A DNA stretch of 64,000 nucleotides from Aliivibrio fischeri (GTDB taxonomy: Bacteria; Pseudomonadota; Gammaproteobacteria; Enterobacterales; Vibrionaceae), in NCBI GenBank assembly GCA_038993745.2, contig CP160630.1, positions 1,178,001 to 1,242,000 on the forward strand, read 5' to 3'. Numbering within the stretch: position 1 is the stretch's first letter; each line of letters begins with the position of its first letter. The notes beneath the pieces are model-generated. The model did not search any database. It was not told where the DNA came from and saw only the letters and a program-made list of their open reading frames with translations. Below, piece by piece: positions 18,422 through 25,796 of the stretch. The position numbers were made by a program, and so were the translations under genes.

Positions 18422-19198
18422 TTACTTTTCTTTTTCGACAATGATTACTTCAACTTTCATTTCACGGAGACCTTGTAGGTACTCTTCAGGAATATCAGAA
18501 TCAGTAACTAAGATATCAATATTTCCGAATTCTCTGATCATATGACAGCTGCGTTTACCAAATTTGGTTGAATCTGCAACTGCGATCACTTGCTCTGAAA
18601 TATCACACATAAGTCGGTTAAGGCTTGCTTCTTGTTCATTATGTGTAGTGATACCCGATCTCAAATCAAAGCCGTCAACACCTAAAAACACTTTATCGAA
18701 ACGATAATTTTTTAAGCTGGCTTCAGCTTGAGAGCCAGAAAAAGAGAGAGCTTTCTTACGAAGAACTCCACCCGACATCAATACTTCTATACCAGAAGCT
18801 GATGCTAACTCCATAGCTACATCCAGACCATTAGTCATGACTACCGCTTGCTCTAACGACTTTAAGTTAGATGCAATTTCTCGCGTAGTCGTACCAGAAT
18901 CTAGAATAACGGTGTCACCATTTTCAATCAGTTGTGCTGCTGCGTAACCAATAGAAGACTTTGTTCCAATATTTTGATGACGTTTTTCATGAACCGTAAG
19001 TTCAGCAATCACACCAGTATTTGGAATAGCCGCCCCATGAGAACGAACAACATACCCATTCTTTTCTAAAAAGCTCAGGTCACTGCGAATAGTGACACTA
19101 GAGACATCAAATCGTGCAGCAAGGTCCTCTACACGTGCTTTACCATCTTGATTAACCACGTTTACGATTTCCATGCGCCTTTCGACAGCACTCATCAT
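18422..19198 (-). CDS. agaR: DeoR-family transcriptional repressor of GalNAc use
   Basis: 258 residues. The N-terminal winged helix (VEDLAARFDVSSVTIRSDLSFLEKNGYV) binds DNA; the C-terminal DeoR sensor has DSGTTTREIA and GVDGFDLRSGITTHN, the sugar-phosphate pocket, with KFGKRS near the end. It is expected to release its operators when the amino sugar phosphate is present. It heads the leftward operon and is divergent from sulfatase 2. The candidate sites CTTTCG(A/T)T-N6-CG occur in its own upstream region and again between the PL8 and sulfatase-maturase genes, suggesting one regulon. Confidence 0.9.
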   Translation of the reverse strand: MMSAVERRMEIVNVVNQDGKARVEDLAARFDVSSVTIRSDLSFLEKNGYVVRSHGAAIPNTGVIAELTVHEKRHQNIGTKSSIGYAAAQLIENGDTVILDSGTTTREIASNLKSLEQAVVMTNGLDVAMELASASGIEVLMSGGVLRKKALSFSGSQAEASLKNYRFDKVFLGVDGFDLRSGITTHNEQEASLNRLMCDISEQVIAVADSTKFGKRSCHMIREFGNIDILVTDSDIPEEYLQGLREMKVEVIIVEKEK

Positions 19199-19230
19199 TT
19201 TTTACTTGTCTCCTTAAATCAACGAAATCT

Positions 19231-19246
19231 CTTTCGTTTGATTTCG
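19231..19246 (+). promoter_or_regulatory. Candidate AgaR operator, copy 3
   Basis: CTTTCGTT-TGATTT-CG, 33 bp upstream of agaR. It also fits the tandem TTTCRTTT-YRTTT type consensus I recall for E. coli AgaR with one mismatch. Confidence 0.55.
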
Positions 19247-19314
19247 AATTAACCTTACACCTAAAAATTATTCCTACAATATGGAAGTATGAAACTTTTG
19301 ATCTCTTTCACATT

Positions 19315-19330
19315 CTTTCGATAATCTTCG
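19315..19330 (+). promoter_or_regulatory. Candidate AgaR operator, copy 4
   Basis: CTTTCGAT-AATCTT-CG in the middle of the divergent region. Confidence 0.5.
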
Positions 19331-19498
19331 CTTTGTTTTTATCTTACGTTATTTTTCGTATTTCTTCATATATTACTCTTTGAAAGCAAAAATACCAAAT
19401 AAATCCCATAGTTAATGCGACTTGCCTTTCATTTATCTTTAGATCTGCAAAAAAGGAAAATAGTGGACGGTTAAAAATTCAACAGTACTCTCAGATTT

Positions 19499-19514
19499 TG
19501 TGATCACTAACACA
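19499..19514 (+). promoter_or_regulatory. CRP-like site upstream of sulfatase 2
   Basis: TGTGA-TCACTA-ACACA matches TGTGA-N6-TCACA at 9 of 10 fixed positions, about 95 bp before the sulfatase start. This would add glucose control to the locus. Confidence 0.5.
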
Positions 19515-19523
19515 GCAAGTTAA

Positions 19524-19539
19524 CTTTCGATCACTTACG
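19524..19539 (+). promoter_or_regulatory. Candidate AgaR operator, copy 5
   Basis: CTTTCGAT-CACTTA-CG, 70 bp before the sulfatase start. A further CTTTCG at 19549 lacks the downstream CG. Confidence 0.5.
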
Positions 19540-19608
19540 ATCCGCAAGCTTTCGAAGAAAAATAAACAATAACGAAAACCCTACAATTCAATTTAGTAAG
19601 GAGACTCA

Positions 19609-21164
19609 ATGTCTATTACACGTAGAGACATATTGAAAGGTGCAGCCGCGACAGGAGCTATAGCTGCAACATCAGTATTGTCTGGTTGCCAAAAAACAGG
19701 GGCAACTAACTCAATGGCCGACTTGGCGCATAAAATTAAACGTCCAAATTTGTTAATCATATTTCCTGATGAAATGAGAGCACAAGCACTTGGCTTTATG
19801 GGGAAGATCCATCTCTAACGCCAAACTTAAATCGATTTGCTAAAGATAGTGCCGTTCTTAAACAAGCAGTATCTAATTTTCCGTTATGTACTCCATTTCG
19901 TGGAATGTTGATGACAGGACAATACCCTTACCGCAATGGGATCCAAGGAAATAGCCATACAGCCACACCAGGAATGTTTGGCGGTAAAGACTTCGGAATT
20001 GAATTAAAAAAGAATCAATCCACATGGTCAGACATTTTAAGTCAGCAAGGTTATAGCATGGGCTATATTGGTAAATGGCATTTAGATGCGCCAGAAGCCC
20101 CTTTTGTTCCAAGTTATAACAATCCAATGGAAGGTCGCTACTGGAATGACTGGACAGCACCAGATCGTCGTCATGGTTTTGATTTTTGGTATTCATACGG
20201 CACCTATGATAAACATTTAACACCAATGTATTGGACTAACGATACACCTCGAGATCAGCCTCTTCATATCAACCAATGGAGTCCTGAACATGAGGCCGAT
20301 ATAGCTATTAAATATTTACGCAATGAAAACGGCAACTACCGCGATAATGATAAGCCATTTACGCTTGTTGTTTCGATGAACCCTCCTCATTCTCCTTATG
20401 ATCAAGTACCTCAAAAATATCTTGATAGATTCAAAGAAAGTTCAAAAACATTAAACTCTCGTCCAAATGTTCAATGGGATAAAGAATATCTAGAAGGATA
20501 TGGCCCTGAATATTTCAAAGAATACATGGCGATGGTCAATGGTGTTGATGAGCAATTTGGTCGTATTGTCGATGAACTAGATGCCTTAAATCTTGCGAAA
20601 GATACCTTAGTTGTTTTCTTCTCCGATCACGGCTGCTGTATGGGGTCAAATGGTAATCCGACCAAAAATGTACATTATGAAGAAGCGATGCGAATTCCAA
20701 TGATGTTCCGCTGGCCGGGAAAAATTGCACCTAAATCCGATGATCTTCTTTTTTCAGCACCTGATATCTACCCAACCCTATTTGGATTAATGGGTATGGA
20801 CGATTTAATTCCAGATACCGTAGAAGGTACTGATTTCTCAAAAACAGTTAAAAGTGAAAGTGGCGATATTAAACCCACCTCTCAATTTTATACCTTTATG
20901 CCTTATGGCGGACAATCTTACGGTCGTCGTGGAATTCGAAATAAGCAATACACACTGATGATCGATAGAAAAATAGGTAAGCCATTAACTTATGTTCTTC
21001 ATGATAATCAAGTAGATCCTTATCAAATGAAAAACATTGCTGAACAACAACCCGAACTCATCTCTCAATTAATTCAGAACGAACTCATGCCTTGGCTTGA
21101 GCATACTGGTGACCCATGGCGTCCAACAGAAGTACCTAAAAACACCGCCAATGCGTACACCTAA
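19609..21164 (+). CDS. Tat-exported Cys-type sulfatase lipoprotein, frameshifted as read
   Basis: About 518 residues once one base is restored. The N terminus has a twin-arginine motif (SITRRDILKG) and a lipobox-like LSGC, so it is probably exported folded and lipid-anchored. The active site is CTPFR at about Cys94 (corrected numbering) followed by GMLMTGQYPYRNG. IIFPDEMRAQ supplies metal ligands and FFSDHG is the second metal block. The frame breaks at ATGGGG|AAGAT (19800-19803): one extra G gives FMGEDPSLTPNLNRFAKDS and continuous homology. Expected role is desulfation of glycosaminoglycan in the periplasm. The Tat route fits maturation of Cys in the cytoplasm by the sulfatase-maturase at 4271-5502. 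It is followed by a KdgM-type porin. Confidence 0.88.
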
Positions 21165-21243
21165 ACACATATTTAAAAAATAACAATGAACACAAATTCA
21201 AGATTTAGCAGTGAAACACCCATAACAATAAATAGGGAATATT

Positions 21244-21972
21244 ATGAAACAATCTTATAAAGTTATTATCGCTTCTGGTTTAGCAATATTTACAACACAA
21301 GCCCTAGCTAATGACTATAAAACAACAGTGGAATATCGCCATGAATATAAAGATGGCAATAATAAGCATGCTGACAGAGTGAAAATGTTCTTAGATACAG
21401 GGAAGAATATCGGCTTTGAATTGGATGCAAGATACAACAATAAAGATCAAGACCAAATGTACGATGAAATGAGTATGAATGGTTCAGAGCTTTCGATTTT
21501 CTACTACGATAAAATAGCAGAAAACACAACGGGACTATTGGGTTCATCACTCGATTTTAACCCTGATGGTTTAGTGTATGTTCCATATGTTCGTGTAAAC
21601 CACTCTTTTGATAATGGATTTAGAGCACAAGCACGTTATAAATGGAAAATCTGGGATTATTCACAAACTAACGCAGCAGGTGAAAAATACACATCAAAAA
21701 TTCAAGAGTTAGATACATGGCTTGGTTACAACACGGGAAAATGGGATTTCCAATACGAGTTTCAGATTTGGAATGAAACCGATGATGATGCAAAACCTCA
21801 ATTTGATAATGAAAGCTACGACTATCTCCACAATTTCCGCATCATGTATAGTTTTGTAAACCCTGATGGTACGAAATGGCGCCCATTTGTTGAAGTGGGT
21901 AATGTACGCCAAGATAGCTACAGCGATAACCGTCAAACTCGTTACCGTGTTGGTATCAAATACACATGGTAA
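21244..21972 (+). CDS. KdgM-family oligosaccharide porin
   Basis: 242 residues with a Sec signal ending at ALA-N. The mature part opens with VEYRHEYKDG and alternates polar and aromatic residues through about a dozen strands to a terminal YRVGIKYTW with the C-terminal aromatic of outer-membrane barrels. KdgM porins pass acidic oligosaccharides such as oligogalacturonates. Here the likely cargo is unsaturated chondroitin oligosaccharides. The gene lies 79 bp after sulfatase 2, probably in the same transcript, and ends at a strong bidirectional terminator. Confidence 0.87.
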   Translation: MKQSYKVIIASGLAIFTTQALANDYKTTVEYRHEYKDGNNKHADRVKMFLDTGKNIGFELDARYNNKDQDQMYDEMSMNGSELSIFYYDKIAENTTGLLGSSLDFNPDGLVYVPYVRVNHSFDNGFRAQARYKWKIWDYSQTNAAGEKYTSKIQELDTWLGYNTGKWDFQYEFQIWNETDDDAKPQFDNESYDYLHNFRIMYSFVNPDGTKWRPFVEVGNVRQDSYSDNRQTRYRVGIKYTW

Positions 21973-22023
21973 TTATCGACTTAAGTAAACACATAATATA
22001 TTTGTTTATATAAGCCAATAAAA

Positions 22024-22054
22024 AAACGGCACTTCTATAATAGAAGTGCCGTTT
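22024..22054. terminator. Bidirectional terminator between the porin and hexosaminidase
   Basis: AACGGCACTTCTA-TAA-TAGAAGTGCCGTT forms a 13-bp stem flanked by A- and T-rich runs. It closes both convergent genes. Confidence 0.8.
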
Positions 22055-22091
22055 GATTATTTAATGACTGAATTTATGTTTCTAACGTAAA

Positions 22092-24737
22092 TTACTTAAC
22101 GCTAGTTACACGGCTAACACGCTCACCAGTAAATGATGCTGAACGAATTTGAACGTCACCAGTTACTTTTGGTTTGTTTGCATTGTCGTATTCAGCCCAT
22201 GTTTTACCGCCATCTACAGAGTATTGTAGCGTTACACCTGGGAATGAAATGTTCATACTTAGCTCACCGTTCGCAATTTCTGCACCTGGGATTGGTAGAC
22301 GGTAATCAATACCCGCTCTTTCAAGCTTAGCTAATTCACGTTGACCCATTGTGTTTGCAAATTTAGTCCAATCAGCTAATTGTGCTTTCTTATCTACTAG
22401 GTTTGTTTGTAGAGAATACTTAACACCTGCTTTGTATTCATTTTCCCAAGATGCTTCATGCCATGCACGCTCAGCCGCTGCAATAACACGTGGGAACACC
22501 ATGTATTCATATTGCTCATCAGTACGTACTGTTTCAGACCAAAGTTGAGCAGATAGACCGTAGAAAGGTTTCTTAGGTGTTACTGTACCCGCACTTTCAA
22601 AGCCATTACCGTCACGGTCTACTGATGTTTCCGCATTTTGAGGTAAGTTTTCTGGTGCAAAACCAAACATCTTACGAGTGTCTGTTGCACGTGTTGCCCA
22701 GTAGTAACCACGCTCTTTTGCATCCACTTCGTATGGGAAATCCATGTAAACGTAATCTGGGTTAGAGATAACTACGTCATAACCTTTTTCAGCCCATTCG
22801 TAAGCTGAAGCACCACCGCCCCAGTACAATGTATCCCAGAAGTTAGCACGTACTGATTCCGTTGCGAATGCATCTGCATCTTCAGAGTGTTTTAGACCAT
22901 CTTGCCATGCTTGGAAGTGTGGGATACCTTGCTTAGCAACGATCTTAGATACTTGCTCTGCGAAGTGGCTTGGTAAATGTTCGAAATCAGCAACTTCACC
23001 GCTTGCGATCAGAGACTGACACTGTGGCGATTTTGCAAATGGGAAATCTTGTTTAGATAGATCTAAATCCCCTTTCCATGCAATTTTCTCTTCATCGTTG
23101 ATGTCTTGGAAACCAGCGTGAAGTTTGATGTTTTTCGCTTCATCACCACCGAAGTGCCATGTTGATAGAGGAACACCTGCCGCTTTATGCATTGCTGCAA
23201 CTTCTGTGATTACTTTATCTACAAACGTAGCAGATGAATCTAGACATGGGTTGATAAAACTTTGTTTGTTGTAGAACTGAACCGTAGTTACGTTTGATTC
23301 ATCTTTTGGATCCATCAGACGGTATTGGTTCGCTTCTTCCATCTTACCTTCAGCAGCAAGACGTGCGTAACGCGCTTCCATTGACATAACTGCTGCACGT
23401 GAGTGAGCTGGCATATCGATTTCTGGAATCACTTCAATGTTACGGTTTTTCGCGTAAGTTAAGATTTCTAGGTAATCTTCTGTTGTGAAGTAGCCAGAAC
23501 CAAAGTTATCTGAATCAGCACCAGAACCTAGTTGAGGTAATAGACAAGAGGTTTCTGTCTCATCAAAACAACGATTACCACCAATATCCGTTAGCTCAGG
23601 AAGACCAGGGATCTCTAAACGCCAACCTTCATCATCAGTTAAGTGAAGGTGTAGTTTGTTCAGCTTGTATGCCGCCATTTGGTCAACAGTCGCTAGAATT
23701 GCTTCTTTTGAGTGGAAGTTACGAGCTACGTCAACCATTACACCACGGTATTCAAAACGTGGAGCATCTTCTACGTTTAACGTTGGGATTTCTGAGTTAT
23801 CTAAACTTACTAGAGCAAGTAAAGATTGTACGCCGTAGAATGCGCCCGCTTGGTCAAATGCTACAACCGTTGCTTTACCTTCAGTCACATCTAGTTTGTA
23901 TGCACCAGATACACCGTCTTTAAATTGTTTCTTATCAACAGAAACTGATACTGGGTACTCACCCGCAGTTTCAAGGCCAAGTAGTTCTGCACGTTGATTT
24001 AACGCTGCAAGTTGGTCAGCATCAATTCCGTTTGCAGTAATAGAGATACCTTTAGCTAAATCTACCGTTTTGTTCGTTAGTGTTGTTTTTAATGGTGTTG
24101 GAATAATGTGACCTGCCACATTCTCTTCAACAACATCGGCGTTCTTCTCAAAACGTGTGTTTGCTGTTGCTACAACGTTATTATCAGCAAGAGTACGTTT
24201 TAGTTGAACACCGATGATTTCATCTACGTATTCGCCTGTATCTTCTGTATCTAAAGAAATGATATTACGAGCTTCTGCACCTGGAGCCGTTACAAATGCA
24301 CCCGGCATAAAGTCAGTTTCAAATAATTGCCAGTATTCAGCGATCAGTGGAATAACCACTTCTTCACCTGCCGCAAAACCATCAAACTTTTCAGTTGGTT
24401 CAAGTTTATGCAAATCACCCGTTACGCGAGTAATTTTAAATTGGTCGTTTTCAACATCTAAAATTAAACGGATGCTGTGGAAATAAATTGTCCAATCTTT
24501 TGAATCAATAGCTTCACCTGTATTAGTTAACGTCATGTTTACTTTGTTACATGATGCCCACTCAGCTTGAAGCTCTTTACATGCAAGACCGTCATCAGCA
24601 CCTTGGTTTGTAATAACTGTGTAGTTAATATCTAGGTTTTCAGCTAGTTGATTAACCGCTGACTGCTCAGATGATGTTGATGAACAGCCTGCTAGACCAG
24701 CTAGTATTAGGGTTGATAAAAGCGTTTTCTTAAACAT
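22092..24737 (-). CDS. GH20 beta-N-acetylhexosaminidase (chitobiase-type) lipoprotein
   Basis: About 881 residues. Lipoprotein signal (KKTLLSTLILAGLAGC). An N-terminal carbohydrate-binding domain, a GH20b domain and the GH20 barrel follow; WHFGGDEAKN holds the catalytic Asp532-Glu533 pair. A C-terminal Ig-like domain (LQYSVDGGKTWAEY) completes the chitobiase architecture. It removes terminal GlcNAc (or GalNAc) from oligosaccharides in the periplasm or on the outer membrane. Chitin is the usual substrate in vibrios; a role on glycosaminoglycan fragments is possible but unproven. Start taken at the ATG directly before the lipoprotein signal, 90 bp inside the longest ORF. CRP-like sites lie about 100 and 210 bp upstream. 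Confidence 0.92.
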   Translation of the reverse strand: MFKKTLLSTLILAGLAGCSSTSSEQSAVNQLAENLDINYTVITNQGADDGLACKELQAEWASCNKVNMTLTNTGEAIDSKDWTIYFHSIRLILDVENDQFKITRVTGDLHKLEPTEKFDGFAAGEEVVIPLIAEYWQLFETDFMPGAFVTAPGAEARNIISLDTEDTGEYVDEIIGVQLKRTLADNNVVATANTRFEKNADVVEENVAGHIIPTPLKTTLTNKTVDLAKGISITANGIDADQLAALNQRAELLGLETAGEYPVSVSVDKKQFKDGVSGAYKLDVTEGKATVVAFDQAGAFYGVQSLLALVSLDNSEIPTLNVEDAPRFEYRGVMVDVARNFHSKEAILATVDQMAAYKLNKLHLHLTDDEGWRLEIPGLPELTDIGGNRCFDETETSCLLPQLGSGADSDNFGSGYFTTEDYLEILTYAKNRNIEVIPEIDMPAHSRAAVMSMEARYARLAAEGKMEEANQYRLMDPKDESNVTTVQFYNKQSFINPCLDSSATFVDKVITEVAAMHKAAGVPLSTWHFGGDEAKNIKLHAGFQDINDEEKIAWKGDLDLSKQDFPFAKSPQCQSLIASGEVADFEHLPSHFAEQVSKIVAKQGIPHFQAWQDGLKHSEDADAFATESVRANFWDTLYWGGGASAYEWAEKGYDVVISNPDYVYMDFPYEVDAKERGYYWATRATDTRKMFGFAPENLPQNAETSVDRDGNGFESAGTVTPKKPFYGLSAQLWSETVRTDEQYEYMVFPRVIAAAERAWHEASWENEYKAGVKYSLQTNLVDKKAQLADWTKFANTMGQRELAKLERAGIDYRLPIPGAEIANGELSMNISFPGVTLQYSVDGGKTWAEYDNANKPKVTGDVQIRSASFTGERVSRVTSVK

Positions 24738-24828
24738 GATATACAATTCCATTATGAGTAATTTAATTTCGAATCTGGAATTACAATACGAAACTTTTTT
24801 GACTTTACAAATTAAGTAAATTCGCAAT

Positions 24829-24844
24829 TTTGCTCTAAATCACA
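24829..24844 (-). promoter_or_regulatory. CRP-like site upstream of the hexosaminidase
   Basis: Minus-strand TGTGA-TTTAGA-GCAAA, about 92 bp before the start. The first half-site is perfect and the second is partial. Confidence 0.4.
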
Positions 24845-24945
24845 CTTATTTTTATATTTTGCGGTATAAATTATTTTAATGCGATTCACGTCAACTTATA
24901 ACAGAATGCAATTCCATTTATTTATTAAAGATATAATTATCATTA

Positions 24946-24961
24946 TGTGATTCAAAGCACA
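24946..24961 (+). promoter_or_regulatory. CRP-like site in the hexosaminidase/DUF1097 gap
   Basis: TGTGA-TTCAAA-GCACA matches the CRP consensus at 9 of 10 fixed positions. It is placed to act on either divergent gene. Confidence 0.5.
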
Positions 24962-25255
24962 TTTACTGTTAAGTTGGTAATTATCAATACAAAACTTTAC
25001 GACAAGCACTGCATATAATTGGTGTTAATAGACTTAATTCACTTTGAAATAAAGTTTTACAACTATATGAAATTTTATTCCAAAACAACTCAATTATATT
25101 CATAAATTAATTTAACTCACTCCGTAATCGATTGCCATCTCAATTCAAAAGAAAATAGATGTAAGCGTAACTACTTTAAGAGAGTTACATCACTAAAATA
25201 ATTTCAATAAATCACTATTATTACTAATTAGCAAACAGACAACACAGGCAAAGTT

Positions 25256-25720
25256 ATGAGCACATTGATTGCAATCGCAATTACTACAGGTATTCTTTCA
25301 GGAGTTTGGGGCTGGGTAGCCATAAGCTTAGGTTTATTAAGTTGGGCGGGGTTTTTAGGATGTACTACCTACTTCGCCTCCCCTATTGATGGCATTAAAG
25401 GCATTGGATTAAGTATTGCGACTAATTTAAGTGGTGTTTTCTGGGCTATGGTAATCATAAAATTATCATCCATGATGAGCTTAGAGATCATTGGTTATAT
25501 CATTACTGCCATTGTTGCTTTCTTTATGTGTGCTCAAGCTAAAAAATCATGGCTAAGCTTTATTCCTGGTACATTTATTGGTTCTTGCGCTACTTTTGCT
25601 TCCAATGGTAATTGGCAACTTGTTATTCCATCACTAGTTTTGGGTGTTATATTTGCTTATGCGATGAAAACATCTGGTTTATGGCTAAATAAACGCCTAA
25701 TTGACAAGGTTGTAAATTAG
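25256..25720 (+). CDS. DUF1097 inner-membrane protein (YcdZ-like)
   Basis: 154 residues with four or five hydrophobic helices and short loops, including WVAISLGLLSWAGFLGC and a central SPIDGIKGIGLS loop that fits the DUF1097 family. Function in E. coli YcdZ is unknown. AGGCAAAG precedes the ATG. It stands alone between the hexosaminidase and an unrelated convergent lipoprotein, and its 3' end overlaps a terminator stem. Confidence 0.75.
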   Translation: MSTLIAIAITTGILSGVWGWVAISLGLLSWAGFLGCTTYFASPIDGIKGIGLSIATNLSGVFWAMVIIKLSSMMSLEIIGYIITAIVAFFMCAQAKKSWLSFIPGTFIGSCATFASNGNWQLVIPSLVLGVIFAYAMKTSGLWLNKRLIDKVVN

Positions 25721-25725
25721 GCGTT
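25691..25725 (+). terminator. Terminator overlapping the end of the DUF1097 gene
   Basis: AAACGCCTAATT pairs with AATTAGGCGTTT across an 11-base loop, then TTCT. The stop codon lies within the right arm. Confidence 0.65.
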
Positions 25726-25747
25726 TTCTAAACCATAAGCATAATTT

Positions 25748-25774
25748 AAGTGAAGAGAAGACTCTTCACTTTTC
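25748..25774. terminator. Hairpin terminator between convergent genes
   Basis: AAGTGAAGAG-AAGA-CTCTTCACTT followed by TTC. It probably serves the leftward FG-GAP gene. Confidence 0.55.
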
Positions 25775-25796
25775 TTCAATAGTACTTCATGTCAAA

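Larger units (their letters stand above)
19199..19608. promoter_or_regulatory. 410-bp divergent control region between agaR and sulfatase 2
   Basis: No gene is seen here. The stretch holds four CTTTCG hexamers (19231, 19315, 19524, 19549), three of which extend to the full CTTTCG(A/T)T-N6-CG form, and a CRP-like site at 19499. It must contain promoters for both the eleven-gene leftward operon and the rightward sulfatase-porin pair. Confidence 0.7.
24738..25255. other. 518-bp AT-rich intergenic region
   Basis: No gene or RNA is recognised. The two CRP-like sites at 24829 and 24946 are the only clear signals. It must hold the promoters of the leftward hexosaminidase and the rightward DUF1097 gene. 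Confidence 0.6.

Noticed and set aside
21165-21243. KdgR site upstream of the KdgM-type porin
   Set aside because: Only a TGAAAC half-site is visible; the second half does not match.
25691-25774. Possible CRISPR or mobile-element repeats in the hairpin-rich gap
   Set aside because: Only two unrelated hairpins are present, with no direct repeats, spacers or transposase; they are ordinary terminators.
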